This document shows positions 25,739 through 34,789 of a DNA stretch of 64,000 nucleotides, piece by piece. Source of the DNA: Paenarthrobacter sp. GOM3 (GTDB taxonomy: Bacteria; Actinomycetota; Actinomycetes; Actinomycetales; Micrococcaceae); assembly GCF_018215265.2 (NCBI RefSeq), contig NZ_CP136562.1, forward strand, positions 2,604,001 to 2,668,000, written 5' to 3'. A program made the position numbers and the translations under genes. How positions within the stretch are numbered: position 1 is the stretch's first letter; every line of letters begins with the position of its first letter. Under the pieces are notes generated by a model. It did not search any database. It saw nothing but the letters and a program-made list of their open reading frames with translations, and had not been told where the DNA came from.

Positions 25739-26935
25739 CTAGGCCATATTGGCTCTTTTCCACGTTCCGTGTGACGAAACAGCGAGCCCCAGCACATTCA
25801 ACCGCGCCAGCCCTGCCCGGACTGCTTCGGGGCTGAGTCCGGCCACAACCGTCAATTTCTCTATCGAACTGGCGGATCTTAGTGGCAAGGCGTCCAACAG
25901 AATGAGGTCCTCCAGGCACAAACCGTCATGCGCTGCGGCGGGCGACTCCTTCCCGTCACTGGTGGTTTCCCCCATTGCGCCTGCCAACTCGGCGACCTCG
26001 CCGGCATCGGTGACGCATATTGCTCCGCCGTCCCTGAGCAGGCGGTGGCAGCCTGCGGAATTGGCACTGTGTATGGACCCGGGGACAGCAGCCACTGCCC
26101 TCCCCAGAGTCTCGGCATGGTGGGCTGTATTGAGGGCCCCTGAACGCCAGCGAGCCTCAACCACCACTGTCACCGAAGCGATGGCCGCAATGAGCCGGTT
26201 TCGTTGGAGGAACCTGTACCGCGTGGGAGCCGATCCGGGCGGCACTTCCGCGATCACAGCTCCCTGGTTGGACACCGCCCTGAGGAGCTCTTCATTGCCG
26301 GACGGGTAGAAACGGTCCACCCCGCCCGCCATGACCGCAATGGTGGGTACGTTGGCGGTCCCGCCGCTGAGGGCTCCACGGTGGGCATGGGCATCGATCC
26401 CGTAGGCGCCGCCGGAGACCACCGTGAATCCGCGTTGCGCCAGGCTGTAGGCAAGGTCTCCGGTCACTGATGCCCCATAGCTGGTGCTGTCCCTCGAACC
26501 CACGAGTGCCACTGCCTGCCGTGCAGTGGGGAGCGGTTGCTCAGTGCCCCTCCACCACAGGCAAAGTGGCTCCTGCAGGCCGAGGTCGGCCAACTGGGCC
26601 GGCCATAGCTCGTCCCCTGGAACAATCACTCTCCCACCCAACCGGCGCATCGACGCCATGTCGCGCTCAGGGGCGAGGTCGGCGATGCGCGGCGCCCAAC
26701 GCCGGAGACTGGCCGGCAGGCCGGGCCACGCGGCTGGTCCGCCCTCGTCCATGAGTAGGGCGGAGACTTCCTGTTCCAGCTTGGGTCCGCTCGCCAGTTC
26801 CCCTGTTGCGACGCCCAGGGCATCGACAGCTCCGACGGCCCGCACCAGGGCAAGACCCACTGAGTCCTGCGGCTCCATGAGTCGTGCCAGCGCCGCCCGC
26901 GCTATGCGTTCCTTTTCCTGACTGGTTGTTGCCAC
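25739..26935 (-). CDS. dprA: DNA-processing protein DprA
   Basis: Binds incoming single-stranded DNA and loads RecA during natural transformation. The 398-residue protein has an N-terminal helical part, then the Rossmann-like DprA core with VGSRDSTSYGASVTG, VVSGGAYGIDAHAHRGAL and the AVPGSIHSANSAGCHRLL loop, and a C-terminal winged-helix-like end (SSIEKLTVVAGLSPEAVRAGLARL). Start choice: GTG 26935 has AAAGGA upstream; an ATG at 26968 overlaps the comM stop as ATGA and would add 11 residues. It is translated right after comM. Confidence 0.92.
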   Translation of the reverse strand: MATTSQEKERIARAALARLMEPQDSVGLALVRAVGAVDALGVATGELASGPKLEQEVSALLMDEGGPAAWPGLPASLRRWAPRIADLAPERDMASMRRLGGRVIVPGDELWPAQLADLGLQEPLCLWWRGTEQPLPTARQAVALVGSRDSTSYGASVTGDLAYSLAQRGFTVVSGGAYGIDAHAHRGALSGGTANVPTIAVMAGGVDRFYPSGNEELLRAVSNQGAVIAEVPPGSAPTRYRFLQRNRLIAAIASVTVVVEARWRSGALNTAHHAETLGRAVAAVPGSIHSANSAGCHRLLRDGGAICVTDAGEVAELAGAMGETTSDGKESPAAAHDGLCLEDLILLDALPLRSASSIEKLTVVAGLSPEAVRAGLARLNVLGLAVSSHGTWKRANMA

Positions 26936-26964
26936 GTGGGTTAGTCCTTTCGTGAGGGTGTGTC

Positions 26965-28506
26965 TCATGCCGCGGATGCAGCCTGGCGGAGCCCGAGACC
27001 CTGCCCGATGTGGTTGATATCCGGCTTGTCGGTTTGGTCCAGGTCTGCCAGGGTCCAGGCCAGCCGGAGGACGCGATCGTAACCGCGCGCGGTCAGGGTG
27101 CCTCGTTCGAGGGCGATGTCCAGCACCCGCGTGGCTCCGGGAGGCAGCCTCAGCTCTCCGCGCAGTACGCGCCCTGGCACTTGGGAGTTGGCTTCGAGCC
27201 CGAAAGGTCCAAGGCGCTCCAGCTGCCGGGACCGCGCCGCCATTACCCGGGCCGCGACCGTGGCAGTGTCTTCTTCCTTTGCTGCGCTGCCAAAGTCCGC
27301 CAGGGACACCCGCTCCACTTGGAGTTGGATGTCCACCCGGTCCAGCAACGGACCCGATATGCGCCCGAAGTACCGGCGCCGCATCATTGCCGTACAAGTG
27401 CATTCCGTCCCCTTGCCCGTTGCCTTGCCGCAAGGGCACGGATTCGCGGCCAAGACCAACTGGAAACGGGCCGGATAGGCCGCTGTACCCGCTGACCTGT
27501 GGATGACCAGTTCCCCGCTTTCCAGCGGCTGGCGGAGGGCATCAAGCACCCGGCGCTCATACTCCGGCGCCTCGTCCAGAAACAGGACGCCCCGGTGCGC
27601 CCGCGACGCCGCACCGGGACGGGGAAGTCCCGAACCACCACCAATGATGGCCGCCGCAGTGGCACTGTGGTGGGGGTTTTCAAATGGAGGCCTGCGGATC
27701 AAGCGCACTGCTGACGACTGGATCGCGGCCAAGGAGTGGATGGCCGTGACTTCCATGGCCGCCGTATCCGCCAAATCGGGCAACAACCCGGGCAACCGTT
27801 CTGCCAGCATGGTCTTGCCGGCCCCGGGCGGTCCGGTAAGGAGCATATGGTGGCCGCCTGCAGCAGCGACTTCCAAGGCCCTGCGCGCCTCCCCTTGACC
27901 GGAAACGTCGCAGAGGTCCGGCTCCGGAAAACCGATGCTGTCCTCGTCATCTGCCGTGCCCTCATCCGATGGCTCGTAGTCCAGTACGAGGTCCTTGGGG
28001 TCTGCCCCGAAGTCGAAGGCGAGCCGCGCGAGGGTTTTGTAGCCGCGGACCTTTGCCCCAGGCACCAACGACGCCTCGGCGGCATTTGCATCCGCCACGA
28101 CGATATCCGGGAAGCCTGCATGCACGGCGGCCATAACCGCCGGGAGGATTCCACGAACAGGACGCAACCGTCCGTCCAGGCCAAGCTCGGCTATGAACAC
28201 CGTCCCCCCAATGGAGCGGACATCGTTCGCTGCACAAAGGACAGCCATGGTGATGGCGAGGTCGAAGCCGGATCCCCGCTTGGGAAGTGAGGCCGGAATC
28301 AGGTTGGCTGTGATCTTTCGCCGGCTCAGTGGAATGCCGGAGTTCTGGGCGGCCGAACGAATGCGTTCCTTGGCCTCGTTCAGTGCCGCGTCAGGCAGAC
28401 CCAGGATCACGAAACTCGGGAGCGTTTGTCCGATGTCCGCTTCGACCTCGACGATGTAGCCGTTCAGGCCAACAAGTGCCACGCAGTAGCTGCGTCCCAC
28501 CCCCAT
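26965..28506 (-). CDS. comM: YifB/ComM-type Mg chelatase-like AAA ATPase
   Basis: A 513-residue hexameric helicase-like AAA+ ATPase linked to branch migration of transforming DNA. The N-terminal Lon-protease-like fold (about 1-190; GLPDAALNEAKERIRSA) is followed by the ATPase with Walker A LTGPPGAGKTML, the Walker B LFLDEAPE, and the zinc-like ANPCPCGKATGKGTECTC. A C-terminal Mg_chelatase_C helical domain (RGYDRVLRLAWTLADL) completes it. The ATG directly abuts the yraN stop (TAGATG), and its own stop overlaps the possible dprA ATG, so these form a tight operon. Confidence 0.93.
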   Translation of the reverse strand: MGVGRSYCVALVGLNGYIVEVEADIGQTLPSFVILGLPDAALNEAKERIRSAAQNSGIPLSRRKITANLIPASLPKRGSGFDLAITMAVLCAANDVRSIGGTVFIAELGLDGRLRPVRGILPAVMAAVHAGFPDIVVADANAAEASLVPGAKVRGYKTLARLAFDFGADPKDLVLDYEPSDEGTADDEDSIGFPEPDLCDVSGQGEARRALEVAAAGGHHMLLTGPPGAGKTMLAERLPGLLPDLADTAAMEVTAIHSLAAIQSSAVRLIRRPPFENPHHSATAAAIIGGGSGLPRPGAASRAHRGVLFLDEAPEYERRVLDALRQPLESGELVIHRSAGTAAYPARFQLVLAANPCPCGKATGKGTECTCTAMMRRRYFGRISGPLLDRVDIQLQVERVSLADFGSAAKEEDTATVAARVMAARSRQLERLGPFGLEANSQVPGRVLRGELRLPPGATRVLDIALERGTLTARGYDRVLRLAWTLADLDQTDKPDINHIGQGLGLRQAASAA

Positions 28507-28863
28507 CTAGCCCACACCCCGCAGGTGTTCCAGTTGCGGTTGGCCGATGCCGTCGTCGATAACGCCGACGACGTCGACGCGCCGACGGATGGCCTTGACC
28601 TCGTGGGCACGGCACCATGACGACGCGAGCCGGTGCAGGCGGGCCAGTTTGGCTGTGCCCACAGCCTCGAATGGATGTCCGTAGTCCAAGCTTCGACGGG
28701 TCTTGACCTCAGCCACTACGAGGATGTTGCCCTCGAGGGCCACGATGTCTATTTCGCCGTCCGTGCAGCGCCAGTTGCGATCTACGATCCGCATTCCCTG
28801 GCTCTCCAGGAATTCAGCGGCCAGCGCTTCGCCATGTTGGCCAAGCAGGTCTTTTGCTCTCAT
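28507..28863 (-). CDS. yraN: YraN family (UPF0102) endonuclease-like protein
   Basis: A 118-residue small protein of the UPF0102 family with a Holliday-junction-resolvase-like fold. It has LGQHGEALAAEFLESQG, the catalytic-type DGEIDIVALEG and VVAEVKTRRS, which supply the acidic residues and lysine of PD-(D/E)xK nucleases. The ATG at 28863 is eight bases after GGAGG; GTG and ATG codons a few bases upstream overlap that site. It lies in the rnhB-DUF2469-yraN-comM series. Its biological role is not settled. Confidence 0.9.
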   Translation of the reverse strand: MRAKDLLGQHGEALAAEFLESQGMRIVDRNWRCTDGEIDIVALEGNILVVAEVKTRRSLDYGHPFEAVGTAKLARLHRLASSWCRAHEVKAIRRRVDVVGVIDDGIGQPQLEHLRGVG

Positions 28864-28973
28864 GACCATCACCTCCGCTACCAGCTTTCAGGCTGGCAGC
28901 GGCGGGTGGCAGGCGATCACTGCGCTATGTGGGTAACTCCGCAGAAGTCATGCTTGTGGAGGAACACTCGGAA

Positions 28974-29318
28974 CTAGTTGCCGAGGTCTCCCAAGTCGCC
29001 CAGTCCGCCGTCCTTGGGCAACGCCAGGTCTTCGCTCCGCGGAAGCTCTTCCACGTTGACGTCCTTGAAGGTGATAACCCTGACGTTCTTCACAAAACGG
29101 GCCGAACGGTAGACGTCCCAAACCCAGGCATCCTGCAAGGTCAGGTCGAAGTAGACCTCCCCGTCCGCACTGCGGGCCTGGAGATCAACGTGGTTGGCAA
29201 GGTAGAACCGCCGCTCGGTCTCGACAACGTAACTGAACAGACCGACGACGTCCCTGTATTCGCGGTAGAGCTGCAGCTCCATGTCGGTTTCATAGTTCTC
29301 AAGGTCCTCGGCGCTCAT
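28974..29318 (-). CDS. DUF2469 family protein
   Basis: A 114-residue actinobacterial protein of unknown function, identified by MSAEDLENYETDMELQLYREYRDVVG, FSYVVETERRFYLAN and the strongly conserved FDLTLQDAWVWDVYR. It is always seen near rnhB and yraN in high-GC Gram-positives (family knowledge). Ribosome site GGAAG is weak. The short GLGDLGDLGN tail is probably disordered. It lies 78 bases after rnhB and 110 bases before yraN. Confidence 0.9.
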   Translation of the reverse strand: MSAEDLENYETDMELQLYREYRDVVGLFSYVVETERRFYLANHVDLQARSADGEVYFDLTLQDAWVWDVYRSARFVKNVRVITFKDVNVEELPRSEDLALPKDGGLGDLGDLGN

Positions 29319-29396
29319 GCTTCCATCTTGCACCATCTTCAGGACGGGACGCGCCACCCGGGGACAGCCGGAGCTTTGAAGCGTCGGTGGAGCAGG

Positions 29397-30158
29397 TCAG
29401 TCGGCTCCGGAACTGGTCAGGTTCCAGCTTGTCCGGTGGTAGGCGCTGGGACCTTGCTGCCGGATCACGTCCCGGTGGGCGGAGGTGGCATAGCCTTTGT
29501 TGACGTCCCACCCGTAGGCGGGCAGCTCGGTGTGCAGGTCAACCATGATGCGGTCCCTGGCTACTTTTGCCAGGACGCTGGCTGCCGCGACGCTGAGGCA
29601 ACTCATGTCGGCTTTGACCTTGGTGTGGACGGGAGCTTCGCAGGCGGGTCCCGCGGGGGTGTCAAAGAGGGAAGCCTGGACCTCGGGGGAAAGCCAGTTA
29701 TGGCTGCCGTCCAGGAGCACCACATCAGGGGTGATCCCGCCGGCCAGGATCTCGAACCACGCCCGCGTCCCTGCAAGGCGCAGGGCCGCGATAATGCCGA
29801 TCTCATCGATTTCCTGCGAGGATGCGTGGCCCACGGCGCTTGCCACGGCCCATTCCCGGACCAGGGGTTCAAGCCGTTCGCGGTCCTCGGGCTTGAGTAG
29901 TTTGCTGTCGCGGACGTCGGCCAGCAAGCCGTGGTCAGCGAGGCTCACCACGGCGATTCCCACGCTCACGGGACCAGCCAGTGCCCCGCGGCCTACCTCG
30001 TCCACGCCCGCCAGTAAGCTCACCCCAGGGGCAAGGAACGTGCGCTCATGGTCAAGGGTGGGGAACCCCACGGCTTTCTTTGCCTTGGGGGCGGTTTGCT
30101 TCTTGCCCTTGGCCTTCGCTGGGGGCCTTCCCGTGGTGCCGGCTGCCGTGGTTGTCAT
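29397..30158 (-). CDS. rnhB: Ribonuclease HII
   Basis: Cuts RNA in RNA-DNA hybrids and at misincorporated ribonucleotides. The 253 residues start with a Lys/Ala-rich extension ([16 protein letters not shown], about residues 14-30) longer than in E. coli. The core has the catalytic [32 protein letters not shown] and [19 protein letters not shown], so the D-E-D-D set is present. Its ATG overlaps the lepB stop by one base (TAATG). Order lepB-lepB-rnhB is normal for this group. Confidence 0.95.
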   Translation of the reverse strand: MTTTAAGTTGRPPAKAKGKKQTAPKAKKAVGFPTLDHERTFLAPGVSLLAGVDEVGRGALAGPVSVGIAVVSLADHGLLADVRDSKLLKPEDRERLEPLVREWAVASAVGHASSQEIDEIGIIAALRLAGTRAWFEILAGGITPDVVLLDGSHNWLSPEVQASLFDTPAGPACEAPVHTKVKADMSCLSVAAASVLAKVARDRIMVDLHTELPAYGWDVNKGYATSAHRDVIRQQGPSAYHRTSWNLTSSGAD

Positions 30159-31027
30159 TACTTGGTCGCAGTCGCCTTGGGGACGTCACGGAAGACGTCT
30201 GAGTGGTTGTCGAGTATTGTCCATCGGCTGACAGGCCACGCGATGACGGTCGCCTTGCCTTCGATATCGTCGATGTTGATGAAGCCGCCGTTGACTTCCT
30301 GGTGGGCCCTGGAATCTGCCGAGTGGTTGCGGTTGTCGCCCATGACCCAGACTTTGCCTTCCGGAACAACGATGTCGAATGCGCTCGGCTGGGGAATTTC
30401 TGCCGGGTTGATGTACGTCTCGTTCAGCGGCACCCCGTTGACGCTGACGCGTCCCTGGGCGTCGCAACAGGAGACATGGTCACCGGGAAGACCGATGACA
30501 CGCTTGACGAGGTGCTGATCGGTGTTGTCGGCCATCAGCCCCACGAATTCGAGGCTGTCACTGAACCAGTCCATGGGCCCGGCGGCCTTTTGCGGCACGG
30601 GTTCGAGCCAGGCCTGGGTATCCTTGAACACCACCACGTCACCACGGGACAGGTCGAAGGGGCCCGGAACCAGGAGGTTGATGAAGATCCGGTCGTTGAC
30701 GTCCAAGGTGCTTTCCATGGACTCCGAGGGGATATAGAAGGCCCTGAACAGGAAGGTCTTGAGCAGGAAGGACAGCACCAGTGCGATCGCCACAACCGTA
30801 GCGATCTCTTTCACCCAAACGAGGACGGGATTCCGGTGAGTCTTCCCGGCCGAGTGCGCGGGGCCATCCGTGTCATTGGACGTCTGGTCAGGGGCACCAT
30901 TGTGCTCGTCGGACACTTCAGCGTCGTCCGGGCGCGAGGACGCCACTCCGGCGGTACTTGCCGTTCCGTCCGAGAGCCGCGCGTCGTCGTCGTACCGCTC
31001 GGGATTCTCAGGAGCTTTGTCCGGCAT
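30158..31027 (-). CDS. lepB: Signal peptidase I (first of two tandem copies)
   Basis: A 289-residue membrane serine protease that removes Sec/Tat signal peptides. It has a long acidic, disordered cytoplasmic N-terminus (about 1-75), one transmembrane helix ([17 protein letters not shown]), the nucleophile Ser in [10 protein letters not shown], the Lys general base in [12 protein letters not shown], and box [13 protein letters not shown] periplasm-side insert ([14 protein letters not shown]... [13 protein letters not shown]) is present. It directly abuts the other lepB (31028) and overlaps rnhB by one base. Confidence 0.93.
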   Translation of the reverse strand: MPDKAPENPERYDDDARLSDGTASTAGVASSRPDDAEVSDEHNGAPDQTSNDTDGPAHSAGKTHRNPVLVWVKEIATVVAIALVLSFLLKTFLFRAFYIPSESMESTLDVNDRIFINLLVPGPFDLSRGDVVVFKDTQAWLEPVPQKAAGPMDWFSDSLEFVGLMADNTDQHLVKRVIGLPGDHVSCCDAQGRVSVNGVPLNETYINPAEIPQPSAFDIVVPEGKVWVMGDNRNHSADSRAHQEVNGGFINIDDIEGKATVIAWPVSRWTILDNHSDVFRDVPKATATK

Positions 31028-31705
31028 CTACTGTCCGTTCTTCAAGGGTGTTTCGGCCTGCGTGGAGCGAGGCATCTCTGCAAATCTATCAAGTGGCCAG
31101 ACGATCTGGACCGGTCGGCCGATAACCCGGTCCACGGGCACCATGCCGCCCCCCGGCGCCCCCAGCAATCCGCGGGAGTCCGCTGAACGGGAACGGTGGT
31201 CACCCATCAACCACAAACGACCTTCCGGCACCACGACGTCGAACTTCTGCTTGCTGGGTTCATCCCCGGGGTACACATAGGGTTCATCAATAGGCTGACC
31301 GTTGACTGTGAGCCGTCCATCGGCCGAACAACACCGGACGTGGTCGCCGGCGACCCCTACGACCCGCTTGACGTACGTGGTGTCGCTTCCCGTGAGTCCG
31401 AACCACTGGCTTGCGGCGGAGACTGCATCGACCAGCGGTCCCTTGCCGCTGCTGAGCGGGGCGAAAGAACCGCGTCCGTCGAAGACAACCACATCGCCGC
31501 GGCGGATTGGTTCCGCTGCGTAGGCCGTGCGGGAGACCAGGATGCGGTCTCCGGTGCCCAGGAGGGGTTCCATGGACTCGGAGGGAATGTAGTAGACATC
31601 CAGCCACAATGAGCGCACCAGGCCGCTGATTGCCACGGCAAGCACCAGTGCGAGCAAAACAAAACGCCAGCCCTGTTTCCGGGGCTGGCGTTCTGATGTT
31701 TCCAT
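31028..31705 (-). CDS. lepB: Signal peptidase I (second tandem copy)
   Basis: A 225-residue paralog of the neighbouring signal peptidase with a short basic N-terminus, one transmembrane helix (FVLLALVLAVAISGLVRSL), Ser in [10 protein letters not shown], Lys in VKRVVGVAGDHV and box E GDHRSRSADSRG, so it should be active. It lacks the long acidic N-terminal tail of the other copy. ATG 31705 fits the domain start; a longer frame to 31753 is unlikely. It is the first lepB after rplS. Two tandem copies suggest split substrate sets for secreted proteins. Confidence 0.92.
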   Translation of the reverse strand: METSERQPRKQGWRFVLLALVLAVAISGLVRSLWLDVYYIPSESMEPLLGTGDRILVSRTAYAAEPIRRGDVVVFDGRGSFAPLSSGKGPLVDAVSAASQWFGLTGSDTTYVKRVVGVAGDHVRCCSADGRLTVNGQPIDEPYVYPGDEPSKQKFDVVVPEGRLWLMGDHRSRSADSRGLLGAPGGGMVPVDRVIGRPVQIVWPLDRFAEMPRSTQAETPLKNGQ

Positions 31706-31771
31706 GATTCGTATCCCTGTTGCGTTGCGGATTGCTCCGGAACTACCGGGCACGAATCCTGGACCCGTTAC

Positions 31772-31789
31772 GTAAGTCGGAGGACTTAC
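31772..31789 (-). terminator. Short hairpin at the rplS stop codon
   Basis: Perfect inverted repeat GTAAGTC-(4)-GACTTAC spanning the rplS stop codon, with no T-tract. It may partly attenuate readthrough into lepB or stabilise the rplS mRNA end. Confidence 0.35.
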
Positions 31790-32139
31790 TTGGCGAAGTC
31801 GCGCTTTTCCTTGATCTTCGCAGCCTTACCGCGCAGTGCGCGCATGTAGTAAAGCTTGGCGCGGCGGACGTCACCCTTGGTGACGACCTCGATCTTGTCG
31901 ATGATCGGGGAGTGTACCGGGAAGGTACGCTCTACGCCGACACCGAAGGAAACCTTGCGCACGGTGAAGGTTTCGCGAACGCCGTCACCCTGGCGGCCCA
32001 GGACGAAGCCCTGGAATACCTGGACACGGGAGTTCTTGCCTTCGATGATGTTGACGTGAACCTTGAGGGTGTCGCCCGCGCGGAACTCAGGAACATCGTT
32101 ACGCAGCGAGGCTGCATCTACGCTATCGAGGATATGCAT
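31786..32139 (-). CDS. rplS: Ribosomal protein L19
   Basis: A 117-residue 50S protein near the 30S interface. It contains [16 protein letters not shown] [43 protein letters not shown] and the C-terminal [22 protein letters not shown], full length for L19. ATG 32139 has AGGAG seven bases upstream. It lies in the usual trmD-rplS-lepB order. Confidence 0.97.
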   Translation of the reverse strand: MHILDSVDAASLRNDVPEFRAGDTLKVHVNIIEGKNSRVQVFQGFVLGRQGDGVRETFTVRKVSFGVGVERTFPVHSPIIDKIEVVTKGDVRRAKLYYMRALRGKAAKIKEKRDFAK

Positions 32140-32406
32140 TAATCCACTCCTGGTGAACGCCACAGGTCATTCACTTTGGGTTACGGCGGACAAGCCCGGG
32201 GCACATCAGGCCGCCGGAAATTTCCGCCGAAGTTTTCTTAGTGTCCGGTTCCGCCACTGATTGGCGTCACCGGGTTGTCCGACTGTTGGCTGAACTCCCC
32301 CTGTGGCAGGTGTCAGCCCAGCAGACACAAGGGTTAATTCTGCCATACGGCAGAGTCTGGGGCCAACTGCCGGGACTCGTGAAAGTCCGACGGCGGCTGT
32401 GCGCCC
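32140..32406. other. rplS leader region, no gene seen
   Basis: A 267-base gap after trmD with no credible frame. It holds a perfect 12-base palindrome CGGAAATTTCCG (32215-32226) and a small hairpin TCTGCC-GTAT-GGCAGA on the minus strand (around 32340-32355). The length suggests a separate rplS promoter or leader; no known r-protein leader is recognised. Confidence 0.4.
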
Positions 32407-33207
32407 TTAGTTTGCGGCGTCGCCACCGGGCCGCGGACGCAAGCGCCCGTCAACCACCGCGTACCCGAGGTCCGCCAGGGCGTTGCGATCCGCGCGGCTC
32501 AAGCCACCGGCGTCGAACCCTTCCAGAAGGTCAGGCCGGCGCTCGGCCGTCCGACGGAACTGTTCGTGGCGGCGCCATTGGGCGATTTTGCCATGGTTAC
32601 CGCTGAGCAGGATGGCGGGAACTTCGTGGTCGCGCCACGCGGAGGGCTTCGTGTACACCGGGTACTCCAGCAAACCGTCGGAGTGGGACTCCTCAACCAA
32701 GGACTCCGGATTGCCGACGACCCCGGGAAGGAGGCGTCCAATGGCTTCCACCATGGCCAGCACGGCTACTTCGCCGCCGTTGAGGACGTAGTCGCCAAGG
32801 CTGACCGGACGAACCGTGAAGTGGTCCTGCGCCCAGTCGATGACCCGCTCATCGATACCCTCGTAGCGTCCGCAGGCAAAGACAAGGTGCTCTTCCTCGG
32901 AAAGTTCGTAGGCCAGGGCCTGGTTGAACCTCTCCCCCGCCGGCGAAGGGACGATCAAAACGGGCTTGGAGCCTTCACGGGTCCCGGAAACAGATTCAAG
33001 GGCCTGCGCCCACGGCTCGGGCTTCATGACCATTCCGGCCCCGCCGCCATAAGGGGTGTCATCCACGGTGCGGTGCCTGTCCGTGGTGAAGGAGCGGAGA
33101 TCGTGGACGTTGAGTTCGAGCAAACCGTCCTGGCGTGCCTTGCCTATGAGTGAGAGCTCAAGCGGGGCAAGGTACTCGGGAAAAATGCTGACGACATCAA
33201 TCCTCAT
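32407..33207 (-). CDS. trmD: tRNA (guanine-N1)-methyltransferase
   Basis: Methylates G37 of tRNAs using S-adenosylmethionine, preventing +1 frameshifts. The 266 residues contain the SPOUT knot: [31 protein letters not shown] and [18 protein letters not shown], followed by the C-terminal helical domain ([14 protein letters not shown]). Its ATG directly follows the rimM stop without a gap, so the two are coupled. It is part of the rpsP-khpA-rimM-trmD-rplS cluster. Confidence 0.97.
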   Translation of the reverse strand: MRIDVVSIFPEYLAPLELSLIGKARQDGLLELNVHDLRSFTTDRHRTVDDTPYGGGAGMVMKPEPWAQALESVSGTREGSKPVLIVPSPAGERFNQALAYELSEEEHLVFACGRYEGIDERVIDWAQDHFTVRPVSLGDYVLNGGEVAVLAMVEAIGRLLPGVVGNPESLVEESHSDGLLEYPVYTKPSAWRDHEVPAILLSGNHGKIAQWRRHEQFRRTAERRPDLLEGFDAGGLSRADRNALADLGYAVVDGRLRPRPGGDAAN

Positions 33208-33762
33208 TCAGGCATCATCTCCGGCGCCGTCCTTGGGCTCCTCCGCGGTGGACTCGTTGATTTCAAAGAGGCCGGCAGGAGGGGTGACCAGGATGTACCC
33301 GTCTTCGACGTTGACTTCAGGCACGATCTCATCGACGAACGGGATGAGGATTTCCTTGCCGTCCGGCGTCTTGACCGTCAGGAGGTCCTGGACCGGGAGC
33401 GTGGTGAGTGCAGCGACTGTGCCCACAACCTGCGAACCAACGCGGGCCTCAAGCCCCACAAGCTCGTGCTCATACCAGCCTTCGTCGTCGTCCTCGTCGT
33501 CGAGTTCCTCGGTTTCGATGAAGAGTTTCGCGCCACGGATGACTTCGGCGGCGTTGCGATCGGCTATTTCCTCAAAGCCCAGCAGGAGGATGTCCTTGTT
33601 CCACCGTGCGCTACGGATGGTCAGCGGGCCGGCAGAGGCCGGCTCAACGACAAACTCGGTTCCGGCGACGAAGCGCTCCGACGGGGCGTCGGTGAGTACC
33701 TGCACCGTGACCTCGCCGCGGATGCCATGGGGTTTGCCGATCCGGGCCACCTGGAGCTGCAT
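33208..33762 (-). CDS. rimM: 16S rRNA processing protein RimM
   Basis: A 184-residue assembly factor for the 30S head. The N-terminal domain reads MQLQVARIGKPHGIRGEVTV, and the PRC barrel follows with ELVGLEARVG, GTVAALTTLPVQDLLTV and PFVDEIVPEVN. The ATG at 33762 has AGAGGA upstream. A longer frame to 33957 runs through a terminator hairpin and is rejected. It abuts trmD directly. Confidence 0.95.
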   Translation of the reverse strand: MQLQVARIGKPHGIRGEVTVQVLTDAPSERFVAGTEFVVEPASAGPLTIRSARWNKDILLLGFEEIADRNAAEVIRGAKLFIETEELDDEDDDEGWYEHELVGLEARVGSQVVGTVAALTTLPVQDLLTVKTPDGKEILIPFVDEIVPEVNVEDGYILVTPPAGLFEINESTAEEPKDGAGDDA

Positions 33763-33820
33763 GGGTTCCTCTGAATTCTTGTTATGCCCGCGCCGCCAGG
33801 CGGCCACGGTGATGAATGTT

Positions 33821-33867
33821 GGATAAAGCAATCCGGCCCCTCCACCATATTCGGTGAAGGGGCCGGA
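33821..33867 (-). terminator. Hairpin between khpA and rimM
   Basis: On the minus strand a 15-bp stem (TCCGGCCCCT..CACC with GGTG..AGGGGCCGGA) is followed by TTGCTTTAT. It probably terminates or attenuates the rpsP-khpA transcript before rimM-trmD. Confidence 0.65.
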
Positions 33868-33892
33868 CCTAAGACAAGTATTGCTGAGCGCG

Positions 33893-34135
33893 TTACCGGC
33901 GACGGTCGGTGTCGACGACGTCGACCCTGACCTGCTCGCCACCTGCCAGAGCAGCAACCACAGTGCGCAGTGCGCGTGCGGTGCGTCCTTGGCGGCCGAT
34001 CACCCGTCCGAGGTCCTCCTGGTGAACACGCACCTCAAGGGATTCCCCGCGGCGGTTGTTCTTGGCACTGACCTTGACATCCTCAGGGCTGTCAACGATC
34101 CCACGGACCAAGTGCTCGAGCGCTTCTGCCAGCAA
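33893..34135 (-). CDS. khpA: KH-domain RNA-binding protein KhpA
   Basis: An 80-residue protein with a single KH domain: VKVSAKNNRRGESLEVRV, then the GxxG loop in VIGRQGRTARALRTVV. It binds RNA, usually with KhpB, and affects cell envelope and division in other Gram-positives. The start codon is TTG, one base after the rpsP stop, so translation is probably coupled to S16. Confidence 0.92.
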   Translation of the reverse strand: MLAEALEHLVRGIVDSPEDVKVSAKNNRRGESLEVRVHQEDLGRVIGRQGRTARALRTVVAALAGGEQVRVDVVDTDRRR

Positions 34136-34136
34136 C

Positions 34137-34556
34137 TTACTCAGCCTCGGTGGTCTCTGCTTCAGCGTCGGCCGGAGCGTCAGCTTCGTCCTTCTTGGCC
34201 TTCTTGGTGATGGCTTCCGGAATGATAACGGAACCCTTCTCCGGTGCTACGAAGGCTTCCTTCGGAGCTTTGGTCTTCAGGGTGCCTTCCTGGCCCGGGA
34301 GGCCCTTGAACTTCTGCCAGTCACCGGTGATCTTGAGGATCGCAGCAACCTGCTCGGTCGGCTGGGCGCCAACGGAGAGCCAGTACTGGGCGCGCTCGGA
34401 AGCGACCTCGATGTACGACGGCTCTTCTGTGGGGTGGTACTTGCCGATTTCTTCAATGGCACGGCCATCGCGCTTGGCGCGGGCATCCATGACGACGATG
34501 CGGTAGTACGGTGCGCGCATCTTACCGAAGCGCTTAAGGCGAATCTTTACGGCCAC
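34137..34556 (-). CDS. rpsP: Ribosomal protein S16
   Basis: A 139-residue 30S protein. The start [31 protein letters not shown] is diagnostic, with [14 protein letters not shown] following. The acidic C-terminal extension (about 104-139, [15 protein letters not shown]) is common in actinobacteria. The GTG at 34556 lies 11 bases after AGGAG. CCAC-AAAA-GTGG between them could fold and bring the start closer. Confidence 0.96.
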   Translation of the reverse strand: MAVKIRLKRFGKMRAPYYRIVVMDARAKRDGRAIEEIGKYHPTEEPSYIEVASERAQYWLSVGAQPTEQVAAILKITGDWQKFKGLPGQEGTLKTKAPKEAFVAPEKGSVIIPEAITKKAKKDEADAPADAEAETTEAE

Positions 34557-34684
34557 TTTTGTGGTCACTCCTGTTTCTGAAACGGGGTTGAACCCGGCGT
34601 TCTGCACCCGTGGGGCGGGCCATACTAGACGGTTCGAAGGACAAGATACGAGCACGGAGAGAGGGGCCGCATCGATCGAGTACC

Positions 34685-34712
34685 TGTCTATTGTGCCAGA
34701 TGCCCGATGCAA
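34685..34712 (-). promoter_or_regulatory. Candidate rpsP promoter
   Basis: On the minus strand TTGCAT (34712-34707) and TAGACA (34690-34685) are separated by 16 bases, about 130 bases before rpsP. This is a plausible sigma-A type promoter for the rpsP cluster. Confidence 0.35.
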
Positions 34713-34789
34713 TTACGACTTACGCCACGACCGGTGGCGTGTTCTTGGTCACTCCGGGCTGATCGACGCCCGGAAAACCGGGGTGCCCG

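Noticed and set aside
28929..29900. 323-residue frame antisense to DUF2469 and rnhB
   Set aside because: Opposite two conserved genes and lacks any family signal.
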